This document shows positions 1 to 6,351 of a stretch of DNA of 10,368 bases, piece after piece. Under the pieces are notes generated by a model, which was not told where the DNA came from, searched no databases, and worked only from the letters and a program-made list of their open reading frames with translations. Every line of letters starts with the position of its first letter. Within the stretch, counting starts at the first letter, position 1. This DNA is from an uncultured Actinomycetospora sp. Its GTDB lineage: Bacteria; Actinomycetota; Actinomycetes; Mycobacteriales; Pseudonocardiaceae. The stretch is from contig CADCTH010000251.1 in NCBI GenBank assembly GCA_902805495.1, positions 1 through 10,368 of the forward strand, in the 5' to 3' direction. Both the position numbers and the translations under genes were made by a program.

Positions 1-1
1 C

Positions 2-103
2 CGCGCCCAGCCCGCCGCGGCGGACGCCGCCTCGGCCGAGCTCGACGAGGACCTCGACGCCGCGCTCGCGCGGCTCGGCCTCACCCCCCGGCTCACGGAC
101 TGA
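2..103 (+). CDS. rnpA: C-terminal end of probable ribonuclease P protein component (partial)
   Basis: An open frame enters from the left edge and stops with TGA at 101-103, giving 33 residues that begin RAQPAAADA and end ARLGLTPRLTD. The pattern RAxPAAA, then SAEL, then DLDAALARLG is what I recall from the C-terminus of actinobacterial RnpA, the basic protein that helps the catalytic RNA of RNase P mature tRNA 5' ends. The position fits, since rnpA is normally the gene just before yidD. The catalytically important central RNR motif lies outside the window, so the call rests on a short tail plus gene order. Its stop overlaps the 3' end of the convergent methyltransferase gene by about 11 bp. 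It could instead be another short alanine-rich protein, but the context makes rnpA the best call. Confidence 0.68.
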   Translation, partial: RAQPAAADAASAELDEDLDAALARLGLTPRLTD

Positions 104-866
104 AGAGGTAGTTGCGCTCGGTGTCGACGATCCCCGCGACGGGCCGCCAGCCCAGCGACCAGGTGCGCGCGGTGTACCCCAGCCCGCCGGTGAGCCGGTC
201 GAACAGCTCGTCGGCGCGCACCCCGTACTTGCCGGTGTGGCGGTCCTCGATCTCGAGCAGCAGGTGCGGGCGGTGACGCGCGAGCGTGCCGGCGGCGCCG
301 TCGAGCAGCGCGCCCTCGGCGCCCTCGACGTCGGCCTTGACCAGCGTGACCCGCGGGAGGTCGAGGTCGGCGACCACGGTGTCGACGGTCTCGACCGCCA
401 CGGGCTCGAGCCGGTGGCCCGCGAACTCGCGGTTCGGGCCGTCGTCCCGGGCGCCCGCGGTGAGGTAGGCGCGCCCGTGCACCGGCAGCCCGCGGCGGCG
501 CGGCACGGACAGGTGCGCGGTGCCCGGCGCGGCGCCGAGCGCGAGGCGGTGCAGGCCGACCCAGGTGAGGCCGGCGGCCCGGATGCCGAGCTGCAGGGCG
601 CGGTGGGCACTGCGCTGGGGCTCGAAGGCGTGCACGGTGCCGGCCGGCCCGACGAGGTCGGCGAGCACGTGGGTGTAGAGCCCGAACTCCGCGCCGACGT
701 CGAGACAGACGTCCCCGGGGCGGACCAGGTCGGCGAGGCCCAGGATCTCCTTCTCGACCACGCGACCCCGTCGGGCGGCGGCAGAGAGGACGGCGCGCAC
801 TGCGCGGGACCGACGGGTACCGCCCCCACTCCGCCCGATGGCGGCGGGGCTTCCGTCGATCGACAC
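93..866 (-). CDS. FkbM-family SAM-dependent methyltransferase
   Basis: The 257-residue protein has the FkbM methyltransferase layout. It shows a SAM-binding motif I (CLDVGAEFGLY, about residues 54-64), an acidic strand-2 end HAFEP (79-83), KADVEGAE (177-184) and HLLLEIE (about 201-207). FkbM enzymes are usually O-methyltransferases acting on sugars, glycolipids or natural products; the substrate here cannot be read from sequence. I chose the GTG at 864-866 because a GGGAG sequence lies about 10 bases upstream and the frame further upstream is arginine/proline-rich shadow opposite yidD. There is no signal peptide or membrane segment, so it should be cytosolic. The gene runs against its neighbours, overlaps the rnpA stop and is divergent from yidD. 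It is not part of the usual rnpA-yidD-yidC block, so it is probably a lineage-specific insertion. Confidence 0.85.
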   Translation of the reverse strand: MSIDGSPAAIGRSGGGTRRSRAVRAVLSAAARRGRVVEKEILGLADLVRPGDVCLDVGAEFGLYTHVLADLVGPAGTVHAFEPQRSAHRALQLGIRAAGLTWVGLHRLALGAAPGTAHLSVPRRRGLPVHGRAYLTAGARDDGPNREFAGHRLEPVAVETVDTVVADLDLPRVTLVKADVEGAEGALLDGAAGTLARHRPHLLLEIEDRHTGKYGVRADELFDRLTGGLGYTARTWSLGWRPVAGIVDTERNYLFSP

Positions 867-883
867 GGCGCGGATGCTCCCAC

Positions 884-933
884 GGTGCCGGAGGCACCCT
901 CCCGGCACGGTCGCTTCCCGTGGCGCGGGAGGG
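884..933. repeat. Overlapping inverted repeats in the fkbM-like/yidD divergent spacer
   Basis: The 150-bp spacer (867-1016) between the divergent methyltransferase gene and yidD holds two perfect inverted repeats. GGTGCC (884-889) pairs with GGCACC (893-898) across a 3-base loop. CCCTCCCG (897-904) pairs with CGGGAGGG (926-933) across 21 bases. They overlap at 897-898, so they would exclude each other in one RNA. A second GGCACC at 932-937 gives the first arm an alternative partner. They could be an operator, a transcription barrier or a leader structure. No clear -10/-35 pair could be assigned for either gene. Confidence 0.5.
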
Positions 934-1016
934 CACCATGGCGGGGACGAGCGCGACCGGCACCTGCCGAGCCCCCGCAGTGTGCGGCCCGCGCCCCGAC
1001 GAGGAGGACGGCATCG

Positions 1017-1361
1017 GTGGACGACCGAGCCCGGGTGCCGGACGGGCCGCCCCGCCCGTCGCCGGCGGTCCGCGCGCTGGTCGCGGTGCTCGGGTTCTAC
1101 CGCCGGTGGATCTCCCCGATGTTCCCGCCCTCGTGCCGCTTCCACCCCACCTGCAGCGCCTACGGGATCGAGGCGCTGCGCACCCACGGGGTCGTGATCG
1201 GCACGCTGCTGACCCTGGTCAGGGTGGCCAAGTGCGCGCCCTGGCACCCTGGAGGTCTGGACCCGGTGCCGCCACGCGGCCACCGGACGCGGTGCGGGTG
1301 GCCCCGCCGCGCCGCCGACACGGGGGCTGACCCCCACACCGAGGAGCGAGAGTCGTGCTGA
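1017..1361 (+). CDS. yidD: Membrane protein insertion efficiency factor YidD
   Basis: This 114-residue protein carries the YidD signature FYRRWISPM followed by PPSCRFHPTCSAYGIEAL (about residues 28-54) and RVAKCAPWHPGGLDPVP (about 69-85). The conserved cysteines are 40, 46 and 73. YidD is a small membrane-associated protein that helps the YidC insertase place proteins in the membrane; its exact mechanism is unsettled. The GTG at 1017 is preferred because GGAGG (1003-1007) lies 9 bases upstream and because the residues before it have no family character. The stop overlaps the yidC start by 7 bp (GTGCTGA), implying translational coupling. The 30-residue tail after the conserved core is rich in R, A and T and is probably disordered. 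Normally rnpA lies directly upstream; here a reverse gene intervenes. Confidence 0.93.
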   Translation: MDDRARVPDGPPRPSPAVRALVAVLGFYRRWISPMFPPSCRFHPTCSAYGIEALRTHGVVIGTLLTLVRVAKCAPWHPGGLDPVPPRGHRTRCGWPRRAADTGADPHTEERESC

Positions 1362-2608
1362 ACTTCATCTACTACCCCGTGTCGGCCATCATGTGGTTCT
1401 GGCACGAGGTGTTCGGCTTCCTCCTCGGGCCCGCGAACGGCCTCGGCTGGGCGCTGTCGGTGATCTTCCTCGTCTTCACGCTCCGGGCCCTGCTGATCAA
1501 GCCGTTCATCAGCCAGGTCCGCTCGATGCGCAAGATGCAGGAGTTCCAGCCGCAGATCAAGAAGCTGCAGGAGAAGTACAAGAACGACCGCACGAAGCTC
1601 GCGGAGGAGATGCAGAAGCTCCAGAAGGAGCACGGCGTCAACCCGCTGGGCGGCTGCCTGCCGCTGCTGGTGCAGCTGCCGGTCTTCATCGGCCTGTTCC
1701 ACGTGCTGCGCGGCTTCCAGCCCAACTACCCCTACAACTACGTCTTCGACCGCGCCGACATCGAGTCGTTCACCAACGCCGACATCTTCGGCGTCAAGCT
1801 GAACGAGGCGATCGCCGGCGGCATGCAGTCGCTGGGCACCTTCTCGTTCAACTTCGGCGAGTTCCAGGCCCACGTCATCCCGGTGGCGCTGCCGCTGATG
1901 ATCCTGGCGGCGGTCGCGACCCACTTCACGGCCCGCGTCTCGCAGCAGCACCAGAGCCCGGCGGCCGCCGCGAACCCGCAGGCGGCGATCATGGCCAAGA
2001 TCACCATGTGGGTGTTCCCGGTCGGCCTGCTGGTCTTCGGCGCGTTCTTCCCCATCGCGATCCTGATCTACTTCCTGAGCCAGAACAGCTGGACGCTCGC
2101 GCAGCAGTTCCTCATCTACCGCAAGATCGCCCGCGAGGAGGAGGACAAGCGCGAGCAGGCGCGCGAGCAGCGCGACGCCCTGGCGCCCCGTCCGGGCCAG
2201 AAGCCGCAGCGCCAGCGCCCCCTCGCCGGTGCGACGCCCGTGACCGACGGCGACACCGACACCGTCGCGGACGACGCCGTGGTCCCCGACGAGCCCGCCC
2301 CGGCCGGCGGCCAGCCGGCCGGTGGGTCCGGGGGCGGGTCGAAGAAGGGTTCGGATCGCCGCGCCCCCGGCAAGGTCGGGCCGTCGCGCGGCGGCGGTGG
2401 CGGTCAGCGCCAGGGCTCGGGGCGTCCCGCACCGGGCAAGGTCGCCCGGGCCGGCGGCAACGGGTCGGGCCAGGCCGGTGGCAAGGGCTCGGGCGCCGGG
2501 GGCAACGGCTCCCACGGTGCGAACGGGTCCAACGGCTCGAAGGGCTCCGGGAAGGGCGGCCAGCTCGCCTCCTCGGGCCAGGGCAAGCGCCCCAAGAAGA
2601 AGAAGTAG
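1355..2608 (+). CDS. yidC: Membrane protein insertase YidC (YidC/Oxa1 family)
   Basis: The protein has 417 residues and inserts and folds inner-membrane proteins, alone or with SecYEG. Visible parts are a hydrophobic N-terminus (about 3-24), TM helix 30-50 with the conserved groove arginine R44 (TLRALL), a cytoplasmic coiled-coil hairpin (about 55-95, rich in Q, K and E), the core helix after NPLGGCLPLLVQLPVFIGLF (96-115), and further helices near 173-192 and 212-242. There is no large periplasmic P1 domain, as usual for Gram-positive YidC. After residue 260 comes a charged segment, then about 140 residues of low-complexity Gly/Ser/Asn/Lys ending KRPKKKK. Basic tails in the Oxa1/YidC family contact ribosomes, so this one may too. 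The GTG start follows GAGGAG (1341-1346) with 8 bases between and overlaps the yidD stop. Confidence 0.96.
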   Translation: MLNFIYYPVSAIMWFWHEVFGFLLGPANGLGWALSVIFLVFTLRALLIKPFISQVRSMRKMQEFQPQIKKLQEKYKNDRTKLAEEMQKLQKEHGVNPLGGCLPLLVQLPVFIGLFHVLRGFQPNYPYNYVFDRADIESFTNADIFGVKLNEAIAGGMQSLGTFSFNFGEFQAHVIPVALPLMILAAVATHFTARVSQQHQSPAAAANPQAAIMAKITMWVFPVGLLVFGAFFPIAILIYFLSQNSWTLAQQFLIYRKIAREEEDKREQAREQRDALAPRPGQKPQRQRPLAGATPVTDGDTDTVADDAVVPDEPAPAGGQPAGGSGGGSKKGSDRRAPGKVGPSRGGGGGQRQGSGRPAPGKVARAGGNGSGQAGGKGSGAGGNGSHGANGSNGSKGSGKGGQLASSGQGKRPKKKK

Positions 2609-2776
2609 GCGGACGGCGAGGGCCGACGGCGACGCGCCCGGTCCCCCGCCGCCTCAGCCGGTCGACGTGCGCGTCATCCCGCAGCACGGGCCGGACCACC
2701 AACCCGCACGTCCGCGCGATGCCGGCGCGACACGTGCCAGACAGGCCCCGGTCGAACCGGGCGGAAGGGAGACGGC
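2609..2776. other. yidC-jag spacer with a short hairpin before the jag RBS
   Basis: This 168-bp spacer has no convincing gene. Its one clear element is a perfect inverted repeat, CCCGGT (2747-2752) and ACCGGG (2756-2761) around a 3-base loop, ending a few bases before the jag ribosome binding site. It could influence jag translation if transcribed. It is too short, and lacks a U-run, to be called a terminator. I could not assign a promoter. Confidence 0.4.
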
Positions 2777-3346
2777 GTGTCGGAGACGGTGACGTCGCAG
2801 GACGAGGACCAGGAGCAGGACCAGGACCGTGAGGGGGCGGGAGCGCCCGGCGAGGACGCCACGCGCGCCGAGCGCAGCTCGGAGGACCAGCTGGTCCGCG
2901 AGGGCGACATCGCGGGCGACTACCTCGAGCGGCTGCTCGACATCCTCGACTACGACGGCGACATCGACCTCGACGTCGAGGCGGGCCGCGCGGTCGTGAG
3001 CGTGGAGGGCGGCAAGGACCTCGAGAAGCTCGTCGGCGCGCGGGGCGACGTCCTCGAGGCGCTCCAGGAGCTGACGCGCCTCGCGGTCCAGCAGTCGACG
3101 GGCGCGCGCAACCGCCTCATGCTCGACGTCGCCGGCTGGCGGTCGCAGCGCCGCTCCGAGCTGACGGACCTCGGCCGCCAGGCCGCCCAGGAGACCAAGG
3201 ACACCGGGCACAGCCAGCGCCTGCGCTTCATGACGCCGTTCGAGCGCAAGATCGTGCACGACGCCGTCGCCACGGTCGGCGGGGTCCGCAGCGAGAGCGA
3301 GGGCGAGGAGCCCCGCCGACGCGTCGTGGTCCACCCGGCGGGCTGA
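2777..3346 (+). CDS. jag: Jag/KhpB-like RNA-binding protein (KH-II and R3H domains)
   Basis: The protein has 189 residues. An acidic, glutamine-rich N-terminus (about 1-38) precedes a KH-type domain (about 40-118) with a GxxG-like loop GARG (87-90) in KLVGARGDVLEALQEL. A C-terminal R3H domain (about 125-185) has the pattern R157-x3-H161 in FMTPFERKIVHDAVA. Jag (SpoIIIJ-associated protein, KhpB) binds RNA and in Firmicutes affects cell division and elongation. The Jag_N domain seen in those homologues is replaced here by the short acidic leader, as in other actinobacterial versions. The GTG start follows GAAGGGAG with about 5 bases between. Genetic linkage to yidC is conserved across Gram-positive bacteria and fits co-expression, although 168 bp separate them here. 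Confidence 0.92.
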   Translation: MSETVTSQDEDQEQDQDREGAGAPGEDATRAERSSEDQLVREGDIAGDYLERLLDILDYDGDIDLDVEAGRAVVSVEGGKDLEKLVGARGDVLEALQELTRLAVQQSTGARNRLMLDVAGWRSQRRSELTDLGRQAAQETKDTGHSQRLRFMTPFERKIVHDAVATVGGVRSESEGEEPRRRVVVHPAG

Positions 3347-3366
3347 GGACGGTGCCGACGGGTCCC

Positions 3367-3381
3367 GCGGCGCCTCGCCGC
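3367..3381 (+). repeat. Short GC hairpin between jag and parS
   Basis: GCGGCG (3367-3372) and CGCCGC (3376-3381) form a 6-bp perfect inverted repeat with a 3-base loop, 20 bases after the jag stop and just before the parS palindrome. It could be a weak terminator or pause site, but there is no U-run, and repeats this short arise readily at this GC content. Confidence 0.3.
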
Positions 3382-3390
3382 ACGCCGCGC

Positions 3391-3404
3391 GTTCCACGTG
3401 GAAC
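3391..3404. promoter_or_regulatory. parS site (perfect 14-bp palindrome) upstream of rsmG
   Basis: GTTCCACGTGGAAC is a perfect palindrome centred on CACGTG and matches the bacterial parS pattern GTTNCACGTGNAAC. parS is the centromere-like site where ParB binds, closes as a CTP-dependent clamp and spreads. The site lies in the 64-bp jag-rsmG spacer, 6 bases before the GTG proposed for rsmG and about 1.85 kb from parB. Chromosomal parS sites cluster near oriC and often lie within or beside the parAB operon, so the call is strong on both sequence and context. Confidence 0.88.
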
Positions 3405-3410
3405 ACGGCC

Positions 3411-4178
3411 GTGAGCGCCACCCGCGGAGGGTCCGCCGAGAGCGGCGACGTGGCCGACGCGGCCGACGTCACCGGGGCGGCGGACGTCCCGGCGGTGCCC
3501 CCGACGCCGCCGGTCGCGGCGGAGGTCTTCGGTGACCGCCTGCCCGCCGCCGAGCGCTACGTCGAGCTGCTCGCGGGCCCGGGGCACGCCCAGGGGGTGA
3601 TCGGGCCGCGCGAGCTGCCCCGGCTCTGGGACCGCCACGTGCTCAACAGCGCGGCGGTGGGCGAGGTCCTGCCCGACGGCGCGAGCGTCGTCGACATCGG
3701 GTCGGGCGCCGGGCTCCCGGGCGTCCCGCTCGCCCTCGCGCGACCGGACCTCGAGATCACGCTCCTGGAGCCGATGGCCCGCCGGGTGGCGTGGCTCGAG
3801 CGCGTCGTGGACGAGCTCGGGCTCGCCGTGACGGTGGTGCGCGGTCGTGCCGAGGAGCGCGAGACCCGCCGGCGGTGCGGCGAGAGCGACGTGGTCACGG
3901 CCCGGGCCGTGGCCCCGATGGGGCGATTGGCGACCTGGTCGCTCCCCCTCGTCCGCCCGGGTGGGATCCTCGCGGCGATGAAGGGCGCGAGCGCCGAGAG
4001 CGAGGTCGAGCGCGACCTCAAGGAGATCCGCGCGGCCGGCGGTGAGGACTGCCGGGTCGTGCGGTGCGGCGTGGGAGACGCGGCCACGACGGTCGTGCTG
4101 GTAAGCCGGAGCGAGCGACGCACGTCCCCCGGTTCCGGACGCCGCGCCCGCGGCAGGAAGGATCGTGTCCGTGACTGA
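3411..4178 (+). CDS. rsmG: 16S rRNA (guanine-N7) methyltransferase RsmG (GidB)
   Basis: RsmG methylates N7 of G527 (E. coli numbering) in 16S rRNA, using SAM. Loss gives low-level streptomycin resistance in many bacteria. The 255-residue product shows FGDRLPAAERYVELLAGPG (about 40-58), LWDRHVLNS (72-80), SAM motif VVDIGSGAGLPGVPLAL (93-109), LLEPMARRVAWLERV (118-132), VVTARAVAPM (161-170) and a conserved KG (191-192). The first 30 or so residues are low-complexity A/D/V and match nothing in the family. The start is uncertain: GTG 3411 has only a weak GGAA, inside parS, as RBS, while in-frame GTG codons at 3450 and 3495 would give proteins nearer the usual length of about 220-240. The C-terminal tail (SRSERRTSPGSGRRARGRKDRVRD) is basic. 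Its stop lies inside the parA start region, suggesting coupled translation. Confidence 0.93.
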   Translation: MSATRGGSAESGDVADAADVTGAADVPAVPPTPPVAAEVFGDRLPAAERYVELLAGPGHAQGVIGPRELPRLWDRHVLNSAAVGEVLPDGASVVDIGSGAGLPGVPLALARPDLEITLLEPMARRVAWLERVVDELGLAVTVVRGRAEERETRRRCGESDVVTARAVAPMGRLATWSLPLVRPGGILAAMKGASAESEVERDLKEIRAAGGEDCRVVRCGVGDAATTVVLVSRSERRTSPGSGRRARGRKDRVRD

Positions 4179-5253
4179 GCGACCGACGTCCACCCCGACG
4201 GGTCGAGCACCGCTCCGCTCCGTCGGCGAGCGACCCGTTCCACGTGAAACGCCTCGTGATCGCCCGTCGGCGGAGAAGGTGCGCGAGGCCGTCAGCGACG
4301 CGGCGGCCAGCGCCGGCGCCGGCGTCCTGGGCGCCGGCGAGGTGCTCTACCCGGCCGGCGACGAGGGCATGACTCCGATCGCCGAGGAGGCCGCCCGGGC
4401 GGCGCGGGTCCTGCACCCCGAGGACCACCGGATGCCGCGCCCGGCCGAGCGCCGCATCATCACCGTCGCCAACCAGAAGGGCGGCGTCGGCAAGACGACC
4501 AGCGCGGTCAACCTCGCCGCGGCCCTTTCGCTGCACGGATCCCGGGTGCTCGTCGTCGACCTCGACCCGCAGGGCAACGCGAGCACGGCCCTCGGCGTGG
4601 ACCACCGCAGCGGCACGCCCTCGATCTACGAGGTCCTGCTCGGCGAGATGACGATCGACGAGGCCGCCGCGGTCTGCGACCGCTCGCCGGACCTGCTGTG
4701 CGTGCCCGCGACCATCGATCTGGCCGGCTCGGAGATCGAGCTGGTGTCGATGCTCAACCGGGAGTCGCGCCTGAAGAACGCGCTGACGACCGAGGCGCTC
4801 GACCGGCTCGACGTCGACTACGTGATCATCGACTGCCCGCCGTCACTCGGCCTGCTCACGCTGAACGCGATGGTCGCGGCGCCCGAGGTGCTCATCCCGA
4901 TCCAGTGCGAGTACTACGCGCTGGAGGGCCTGTCCCAGCTGCTGAACAACATCGCGCTGGTGCAGTCCCACCTCAACCCGGGCCTGCACGTCTCGACGAT
5001 CCTGCTGACGATGTACGACGGGCGGACGAAGCTGGCCGACCAGGTGACGACCGAGGTGCGCAACCACTTCGGCGACGTCGTGCTCCGCACCGTGATCCCC
5101 CGCAGCGTCAAGGTCTCCGAGGCACCGGGCTTCGGGCAGACCGTGCTGACGTACGACCCGGGTTCGCGCGGGGCGATGAGCTACCTGGACGCGGCCCGCG
5201 AGGTCGCCGCCCGGACGCGGCGCCGGGCCGAGACGGCGGAGGGGGCGCGATGA
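4171..5253 (+). CDS. parA: Chromosome partitioning ATPase ParA (Soj)
   Basis: ParA is a Walker-type ATPase that binds DNA as an ATP dimer and guides ParB-parS complexes during origin segregation. The 360-residue protein has a deviant Walker A motif, NQKGGVGKTT (about 101-110, with the signature lysine), Walker A' VDLDPQGN (about 129-136) and Walker B YVIIDCPPSLG (about 217-227). The first 95 residues form a variable N-terminal extension of the type seen in mycobacterial ParA, including TPIAEEAARAARVLH. I prefer GTG 4171 over GTG 4165 because AGGAAGGA (4155-4162) lies 8 bases before it and only 2 before the other. The start overlaps the rsmG stop by 8 bp and the stop overlaps parB as ATGA. A parS site is encoded within its 5' codons. 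Confidence 0.96.
   Translation: MTERPTSTPTGRAPLRSVGERPVPRETPRDRPSAEKVREAVSDAAASAGAGVLGAGEVLYPAGDEGMTPIAEEAARAARVLHPEDHRMPRPAERRIITVANQKGGVGKTTSAVNLAAALSLHGSRVLVVDLDPQGNASTALGVDHRSGTPSIYEVLLGEMTIDEAAAVCDRSPDLLCVPATIDLAGSEIELVSMLNRESRLKNALTTEALDRLDVDYVIIDCPPSLGLLTLNAMVAAPEVLIPIQCEYYALEGLSQLLNNIALVQSHLNPGLHVSTILLTMYDGRTKLADQVTTEVRNHFGDVVLRTVIPRSVKVSEAPGFGQTVLTYDPGSRGAMSYLDAAREVAARTRRRAETAEGAR
4237..4250. promoter_or_regulatory. parS site inside the 5' end of parA
   Basis: GTTCCACGTGAAAC fits the parS pattern GTTNCACGTGAAAC and departs from a perfect palindrome only at one base pair. It is read in parA as Val-Pro-Arg-Glu-Thr, codons 23-27 counting from GTG 4171. Mycobacterial parA also carries a parS at this place, giving a similar VSRET peptide (recalled, not searched), so the protein sequence seems to be held by the DNA site. 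ParB bound here could also affect parAB transcription; that is inference. Confidence 0.88.
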
Positions 5254-6338
5254 GCGAGCGCACGGAGCGGCGCGGCGGGCTGGGACGCGGGCTCGCGGCG
5301 CTCATCCCCACCGGTCCCCCGGAGACGCCCGCCGGACCGGCTCCGTCGCGGCCCGCCCTGGGGGCGCGCGTGGCCGACGTCGTCATCGGCGCCCGGCGCG
5401 ACGAGGAGGCCCCGTCGGCCGTCGACGCGTCGCCGCCCCCGGAGAGCGCCCCGGAGAGCGCCCCGGAGGCCGCCGGGGAGGTCGCCGGCGCGGTGTACCG
5501 CGAGGTCCGGCTCGACGGGATCCGCGCGAACCCCCGCCAGCCGCGGCAGGTGTTCGACCCCGAGGCGCTCGCCGAGCTCGAGCACTCGATCCGCGAGTTC
5601 GGGCTCCTGCAGCCGATCGTCGTGCGCGAGCTCGCGCGCCCCGAGCCGTCGCCGGACGGCGACGCGACGCTCACCCACGAGCTCGTCATGGGCGAGCGCC
5701 GCTGGCGCGCCGCGCAGCTGGTCGGCCTCGAGCACATCCCCGCGATCGTGCGGCACACCCCGGACGACACGCTCCTGCGCGACGCGCTGCTCGAGAACAT
5801 CCACCGCGTCCAGCTCAACCCGCTGGAGGAGGCGGCGGCCTACCAGCAGCTGCTCACCGAGTTCGACGTGACGCACGAGCAGCTCGCGGAGCGCATCGGC
5901 CGCAGCCGGCCCGCGATCACCAACACGATCCGTCTGCTGCGGCTCCCGGTCGCCGTCCAGCGCCGTGTCGCCGCGGGCGTGCTCTCCGCGGGTCACGCGC
6001 GGGCGCTGCTCGGACTCGACGACCCGGGCGCGCAGGAGGAGCTGGCCGCGCGGATCATCGCCGAGGGCCTGTCGGTGCGGGCCGCCGAGGAGGCCGTGAC
6101 GATGGCACGCGGCGCCACCCCGGCCGCGCCGAAGAAGCCCGCCCGCCGGCCGATGCGCGCGCCGGGTCTCCAGGACCTCGCCGAGCGCCTGTCGGACACG
6201 TTCGACACCCGGGTCAAGGTCGAGCTGGGACAGCGCAAGGGCCGCATCGTCGTCGAGTTCGGATCGGTGGACGACCTGGAGCGCATCGCGCGCCTGATGG
6301 GACGGGACCCCTCCCCCGGCCCCCCACTCCAGGAGTGA
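5250..6338 (+). CDS. parB: Chromosome partitioning protein ParB (Spo0J), CTP-binding clamp
   Basis: ParB binds parS, hydrolyses CTP and slides along DNA to build the partition complex that ParA moves. The 362-residue protein begins with the ParA-contacting motif GGLGRGLAALIP (9-20). A disordered Pro/Ala/Glu linker (about 25-80) follows. The N-terminal CTPase domain has IRANPRQPRQVF (91-102), IREFGLLQPIVVR (114-126) and GERRWRAA (148-155). LLENIHRVQLNPLEEAAAY (180-198) and the helix-turn-helix THEQLAERIGRSRPAITNTIRLL (208-230) come next. A basic hinge (about 294-303) leads to the C-terminal dimerisation domain ending around 353. The length is normal for Actinobacteria. ATG overlaps the parA TGA by 4 bp, with a purine-rich GGAGGGGG RBS. 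Two parS sites lie nearby. Confidence 0.96.
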   Translation: MSERTERRGGLGRGLAALIPTGPPETPAGPAPSRPALGARVADVVIGARRDEEAPSAVDASPPPESAPESAPEAAGEVAGAVYREVRLDGIRANPRQPRQVFDPEALAELEHSIREFGLLQPIVVRELARPEPSPDGDATLTHELVMGERRWRAAQLVGLEHIPAIVRHTPDDTLLRDALLENIHRVQLNPLEEAAAYQQLLTEFDVTHEQLAERIGRSRPAITNTIRLLRLPVAVQRRVAAGVLSAGHARALLGLDDPGAQEELAARIIAEGLSVRAAEEAVTMARGATPAAPKKPARRPMRAPGLQDLAERLSDTFDTRVKVELGQRKGRIVVEFGSVDDLERIARLMGRDPSPGPPLQE

Positions 6339-6351
6339 TCGTCCGGCCCCT

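Noticed and set aside
237..1016. Upstream extension of the yidD frame opposite the methyltransferase gene
   Set aside because: It lacks family similarity, whereas the GTG at 1017 has a well-spaced GGAGG and gives a normal YidD.
1691..1710. A parS-like half site, GTTCCACGTG, inside yidC
   Set aside because: The right half (CTGC) does not match GAAC or AAAC, and the codons are explained by the conserved GLFHVLRGF protein sequence.
1160..2515. Very long reverse-strand open frame opposite yidC and yidD
   Set aside because: Its protein is low-complexity with no recognisable domain. Both yidD and yidC on the other strand have clear family motifs, so this is a high-GC shadow frame.
3634..3645. CACGTG core in rsmG, with similar cores at 664-669, 2730-2735 and 10108-10113
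   Set aside because: The flanking bases lack the GTT and AAC parts of parS, and a six-base CACGTG is common at this GC content.
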